Part shown: piece after piece, positions 6,761 to 8,808 of the stretch
How positions within the stretch are numbered: the first letter of the stretch is position 1
Layout of the letters: each line of letters opens with the position of its first letter
From: Actinomycetes bacterium
GTDB taxonomy: Bacteria; Actinomycetota; Actinomycetes; Actinomycetales; Actinomycetaceae
Reading direction: 5' to 3'
DNA: 8,808 nucleotides
NCBI GenBank assembly: GCA_023389315.1
Contig: JAEWEQ010000037.1
Span: forward strand, 1-8,808
Translations under genes and position numbers: made by a program
The notes under the pieces: generated by a model
Told to the model about the DNA's origin: nothing
Databases searched by the model: none
The model's input: the letters and a program-made list of their open reading frames with translations, nothing else

Positions 6761-6811
6761 GGTTAAACTTGAAACGATGTGGTTTAACCTATGCTGGGTT
6801 AGGCATATAAC
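6761..6811 (+). promoter_or_regulatory. Promoter and inverted repeat upstream of the phosphatidylcholine synthase gene
   Basis: The 101-bp gap after the malic-enzyme stop holds a perfect inverted repeat, GGTTAAAC (6761-6768) and GTTTAACC (6782-6789), with a 13-bp spacer. A further GGTTA (6797-6801) pairs with TAACC of the second arm. A -10-like TATAAC (6806-6811) lies 17 bases after TTTAAC (6783-6788), so the right arm would cover the -35. The stem is poor in G/C and has no T-tract, so an operator is more likely than a terminator. No binding protein is identifiable nearby. Confidence 0.45.
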
Positions 6812-6831
6812 TTCCACCTTTGGAGTATTAC

Positions 6832-7611
6832 GTGTCCGCTACTGAGACAACGCCCACGCGCTGGACCTGGGGGCAGTATTTAGCTGCCTGGGCGGTTCAC
6901 GCTTTCACCATGACCGGGCTGCTGTGGGTGATCCTAGCGGCACAGGCTTTGATGCGCGGCGATATTAAGATGCTGTGGCTGTGGCTGGGCGTGGCCATCG
7001 TGGTTGACGCCATCGACGGCCCCCTGGCCCGCAAAGCGAAGGTCACGGAAGTGGTGCCGTGGTTCTCCGGCGTGATGATGGACAACGTGGTGGACTACAT
7101 GACGTGGACCATGTTGCCCGCCCTGTTCATGGCGACCTACTTGCCCTTGGGCCCCGGCGTGCTGCCAACAGTGGCGGCCGTGATGGCGATGGTGTCGTCC
7201 ATGTTCTGCTACGCCAACACCAAGATGAAGTCCTCCGACTGGTATTTCGTGGGCTTCCCGGCGGCGTGGAACGTGGTGGCGGTGACGCTGTGGCTGTTCG
7301 GCACCGGGGCTGTGACTAACTGGCTGGTGGTTTTGGTGTTCACGGTGCTGGCCGTGGTGCCGTGGAAGTGGGTCCACCCCTTCCGCGTGGAGCACCTGCG
7401 TTGGGCCAACGCCACCGCGGCGATCACCTGGGTGGTCGCCACTGCCTGGTGGGTAGTGGCTTACCCAGCTTCCCCCACCGCCTTGGTGGTGGCCTGGTGG
7501 ATCTCTGGCGTGTGGCTGCTGATTGCGTCCGCTCAACGCACCATCATGGGGCCGGCGCGCAAGTTGCGTGACAGTCATGCGGCGCGCAAAGCCGCGAAGG
7601 CCCAGAAGTAG
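6832..7611 (+). CDS. pcs: CDP-alcohol phosphatidyltransferase, probable phosphatidylcholine synthase
   Basis: The 259-residue membrane protein has about seven to eight hydrophobic segments and a basic C-terminal tail. The complete CDP-alcohol phosphotransferase signature is present near residues 59-88: D59xxD62-G63xxA66-R67, then G80xxxD84xxxD88, with D88 as the expected catalytic base. The surrounding text (DAIDGPLAR, VVPWFSG, MDNVVDYMTW) is much closer to bacterial phosphatidylcholine synthases than to PgsA, PssA or cardiolipin synthases. Pcs condenses CDP-diacylglycerol with choline to give phosphatidylcholine and CMP. GGAG (6822-6825) lies 6 bases before GTG 6832 and fixes the start; an upstream in-frame TTG at 6820 would overlap it. 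It has its own promoter region, so it is probably a separate transcript from malic enzyme. No choline transporter is seen in the window. A related enzyme using another alcohol remains possible. Confidence 0.85.
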   Translation: MSATETTPTRWTWGQYLAAWAVHAFTMTGLLWVILAAQALMRGDIKMLWLWLGVAIVVDAIDGPLARKAKVTEVVPWFSGVMMDNVVDYMTWTMLPALFMATYLPLGPGVLPTVAAVMAMVSSMFCYANTKMKSSDWYFVGFPAAWNVVAVTLWLFGTGAVTNWLVVLVFTVLAVVPWKWVHPFRVEHLRWANATAAITWVVATAWWVVAYPASPTALVVAWWISGVWLLIASAQRTIMGPARKLRDSHAARKAAKAQK

Positions 7612-7826
7612 GATTTTCCCGAGGACGATCGGCGCAGTTCACCTGCCTACCGGCGCAGCGGCGCTATCCGGCGGTGGGCTGCCAACCGGCGGGACGTTGC
7701 CAATTATCGGGACGCGGCCAACCCGCCTACCGTCCTCGCGCTGGCGTTCGGCCAGTGCCCGCCAAGTGACGGGGGTGTCAATCCACGATCGCTCCGCTGC
7801 CAGCCCGCCTACCGTCCTCGCGAATA
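7612..7826. repeat. Repeat-rich intergenic region between convergent genes
   Basis: This 215-bp GC-rich stretch contains several nested repeats. A 27-bp sequence at 7714-7740 recurs at 7796-7822 with two mismatches, 19 bases being identical without a break. The core C-C-Y-G-CCTACCG occurs three times (7642, 7722, 7804), 80 and 82 bp apart. A 15-base unit at 7620-7634 is present as an inverted copy (13 of 15) at 7724-7738 and 7806-7820. GCCAA starts at 7681, 7699 and 7717, an exact 18-bp period. A small hairpin (7738-7745 with 7751-7758, loop GTTCG) lies in the middle. No T-tract follows any hairpin, so no classical terminator is clear, although the position between convergent genes makes termination a plausible role. 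I see no gene here. Confidence 0.65.
7645..7734. repeat. Degenerate 18-bp-period tandem repeat
   Basis: Five consecutive 18-base units (7645, 7663, 7681, 7699, 7717) can be stacked. Units at 7681 and 7699 share GCCAA-N4-CGGGACG (12 of the first 16 positions). The two units before them match the 7681 unit at about 12 of 18 positions each. The last unit begins GCCAA and runs into the CCTACCGTCC repeat. Confidence 0.5.
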
Positions 7827-8771
7827 TTAGCGGAGTTTACGTTGGGCGCGCTGCTGGTGCCGCGCCATCATCTTCTGCACTCGCGCTTGCGGGCGCCGGC
7901 GCCACTGCAAAGACTTGCGCACTCGCCGGTCCCACCACATCTTCATACCTTCCAGCACGAAGGTACCCAGGATCAGCATGGCGATAATGAAGATCACGTG
8001 GTCGGGGTAGTCGCGCCCATGCAACCCGAAATAAATGTAGGGCAGCATGAAGGTCACCACTGCGACCACCAGGCCGATCAGGCGCATCTTGAACTTCGGC
8101 GCCGTGACCATTGCCAACACGCCCCAGGTGTAGGGCACTGCGGTGACCAAGTCGATGGTCCACAGCATCAGGATGGAGCCGTGGAACTCTTTCACGAACG
8201 TCACCGGTAGGGCTCGCAGTGCCGAGTACACGAACACCACGATGTAGGCCAGCACGCGCGGGTTGGTCAACCACCGGGTGAAGCGGGTCCGCGGCTGGAG
8301 GGTGACGCCCGCGGCGATAAGTTTGCGGTACAGGCGGGTGGGTACCACCAGGCCGTCCACGTCTCGCAGCGCGGTGCGCAAGAAAGTTAGGTCCTCCGGG
8401 GAGGATCGATCCACCAGGGCTTCGGCCACGTCAATGGGGGCCAGCCCGATGGGGGTCACTTCCTCTTCGTCGTAGGACTGTTTTGGCCCGAGGACGTGGA
8501 AGATTTCCTCCGGTAGCCAGGCTTGCCATTCGGCGAGGACGTCGTCGCTAAGGGGTAGCAACCATAGGCGTTCACGTTTACGGATGGAGTCACGCAGAAT
8601 GGACATCAGGTAGCGGCGGTGATCGTGGTCATCGAGTTCCCCGAAGCTGGGGAGCTCGCGCACGTGCCGGTCGCGCAGGTCAGCTAAGCGATCGATGCCC
8701 GCAGCTATGCGGAATTCATCTGGGTCGAGGACCAGGTCCTCGCCAAACGAAATATCGATGCTTAAGTTCAT
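7827..8771 (-). CDS. Unrecognised membrane protein with soluble N-terminal domain and four transmembrane helices
   Basis: I do not recognise this 314-residue protein. Residues 1-165 are soluble, charged and mostly helical in appearance, with a strongly acidic start and an acidic patch (YDEEE, about 100-104). Four hydrophobic segments follow near 172-188, 198-222, 229-248 and 257-275. The last 35 residues are very basic (RRR, RVRK, QRKLR) and should lie in the cytoplasm; with four helices both ends would then be cytoplasmic. There is no signal peptide, catalytic motif or metal-binding pattern I can name. It is convergent with the phosphatidylcholine synthase gene, so a shared operon is excluded. 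Two ATGs compete: 8777 and 8771. AGGA (8782-8779) is only 1 base from the first but 7 from the second, so 8771 is preferred. Confidence 0.82.
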   Translation of the reverse strand: MNLSIDISFGEDLVLDPDEFRIAAGIDRLADLRDRHVRELPSFGELDDHDHRRYLMSILRDSIRKRERLWLLPLSDDVLAEWQAWLPEEIFHVLGPKQSYDEEEVTPIGLAPIDVAEALVDRSSPEDLTFLRTALRDVDGLVVPTRLYRKLIAAGVTLQPRTRFTRWLTNPRVLAYIVVFVYSALRALPVTFVKEFHGSILMLWTIDLVTAVPYTWGVLAMVTAPKFKMRLIGLVVAVVTFMLPYIYFGLHGRDYPDHVIFIIAMLILGTFVLEGMKMWWDRRVRKSLQWRRRPQARVQKMMARHQQRAQRKLR

Positions 8772-8777
8772 CCCCAT

Positions 8778-8783
8778 ATCCTA
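8778..8783 (-). promoter_or_regulatory. Candidate -10 (TAGGAT), possible leaderless start
   Basis: TAGGAT on the minus strand ends 6 bases before ATG 8771. That is the usual distance from a -10 to the transcription start, so the mRNA could begin at the start codon itself (leaderless, common in Actinobacteria). The same bases include AGGA, which could instead act as a ribosome binding site. The window ends too close to judge a -35. Confidence 0.35.
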
Positions 8784-8808
8784 TCGGGAAGCCCGCTGCC
8801 TGCGTGGA

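Noticed and set aside
6761..6789. Intrinsic terminator of the malic-enzyme gene
   Set aside because: Stem is A/T-rich with a 13-base loop and no T-tract, and it overlaps a promoter-like -35.
7642..7822. CRISPR-like array because similar units occur about 80 bp apart
   Set aside because: Only three units, one of them just the 11-base core, with repeats of uneven length and spacers that themselves contain 18-bp repeats; no cas genes nearby.
7523..7987. Plus-strand open frame of 154 codons over the repeat region
   Set aside because: It starts inside the phosphatidylcholine synthase gene and ends inside the opposite-strand membrane protein gene; composition is Ala/Arg/Pro/Ser-rich, typical of an antisense shadow.

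Overview
The window is GC-rich, with strong G/C preference at third codon positions, several GTG/TTG-type start choices and a possible leaderless start. This fits a high-GC Actinobacterium, perhaps Actinomycetaceae-like. That placement is an impression from codon and protein style; there is no rRNA or other taxonomic marker.

Layout. Positions 1-170 hold the Pro/Ala-rich tail of a gene that enters from the left. A strong bidirectional hairpin terminator (190-229) separates it from a convergent, degenerate aldo/keto-reductase-like gene (252-926, minus). That gene has its own promoter and an operator-like palindrome. Next, on the minus strand, comes a tight three-gene operon read right to left: a DASS/SLC13 (divalent anion:Na+ symporter) carrier (3658-5139), a soluble histidine kinase (1499-3646) and a receiver-only response regulator (1029-1499). 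Gaps are 11 bp and then a one-base stop/start overlap. Divergent from the operon is an ACT-domain malic enzyme (5306-6730, plus). The shared 166-bp control region contains a palindrome. Downstream is a probable phosphatidylcholine synthase (6832-7611, plus) with its own palindrome-bearing promoter region. A 215-bp convergent intergenic region full of short repeats follows (7612-7826). Last is an unrecognised membrane protein (7827-8771, minus).

How the genes may work together. Carrier plus malic enzyme suggests uptake of malate or another C4-dicarboxylate and its oxidative decarboxylation to pyruvate. The two-component pair in the carrier operon would sense the metabolic state from inside the cell: the kinase has no membrane segment, but has a degenerate receiver, a cyclic-nucleotide-binding-like domain, a coiled coil and a kinase core. 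Its partner has no DNA-binding domain, so its output must be protein contact, phosphorelay or something else. This resembles malate-utilisation loci of Firmicutes in logic but not in the architecture of the signalling proteins.

The most unusual non-genic signals are the octamer CGAGGACG/CGTCCTCG (at least 16 copies, both strands), which builds the terminator stem, a coding-region hairpin and the intergenic repeats, and the roughly 18-bp-period repeat tract at 7645-7734.
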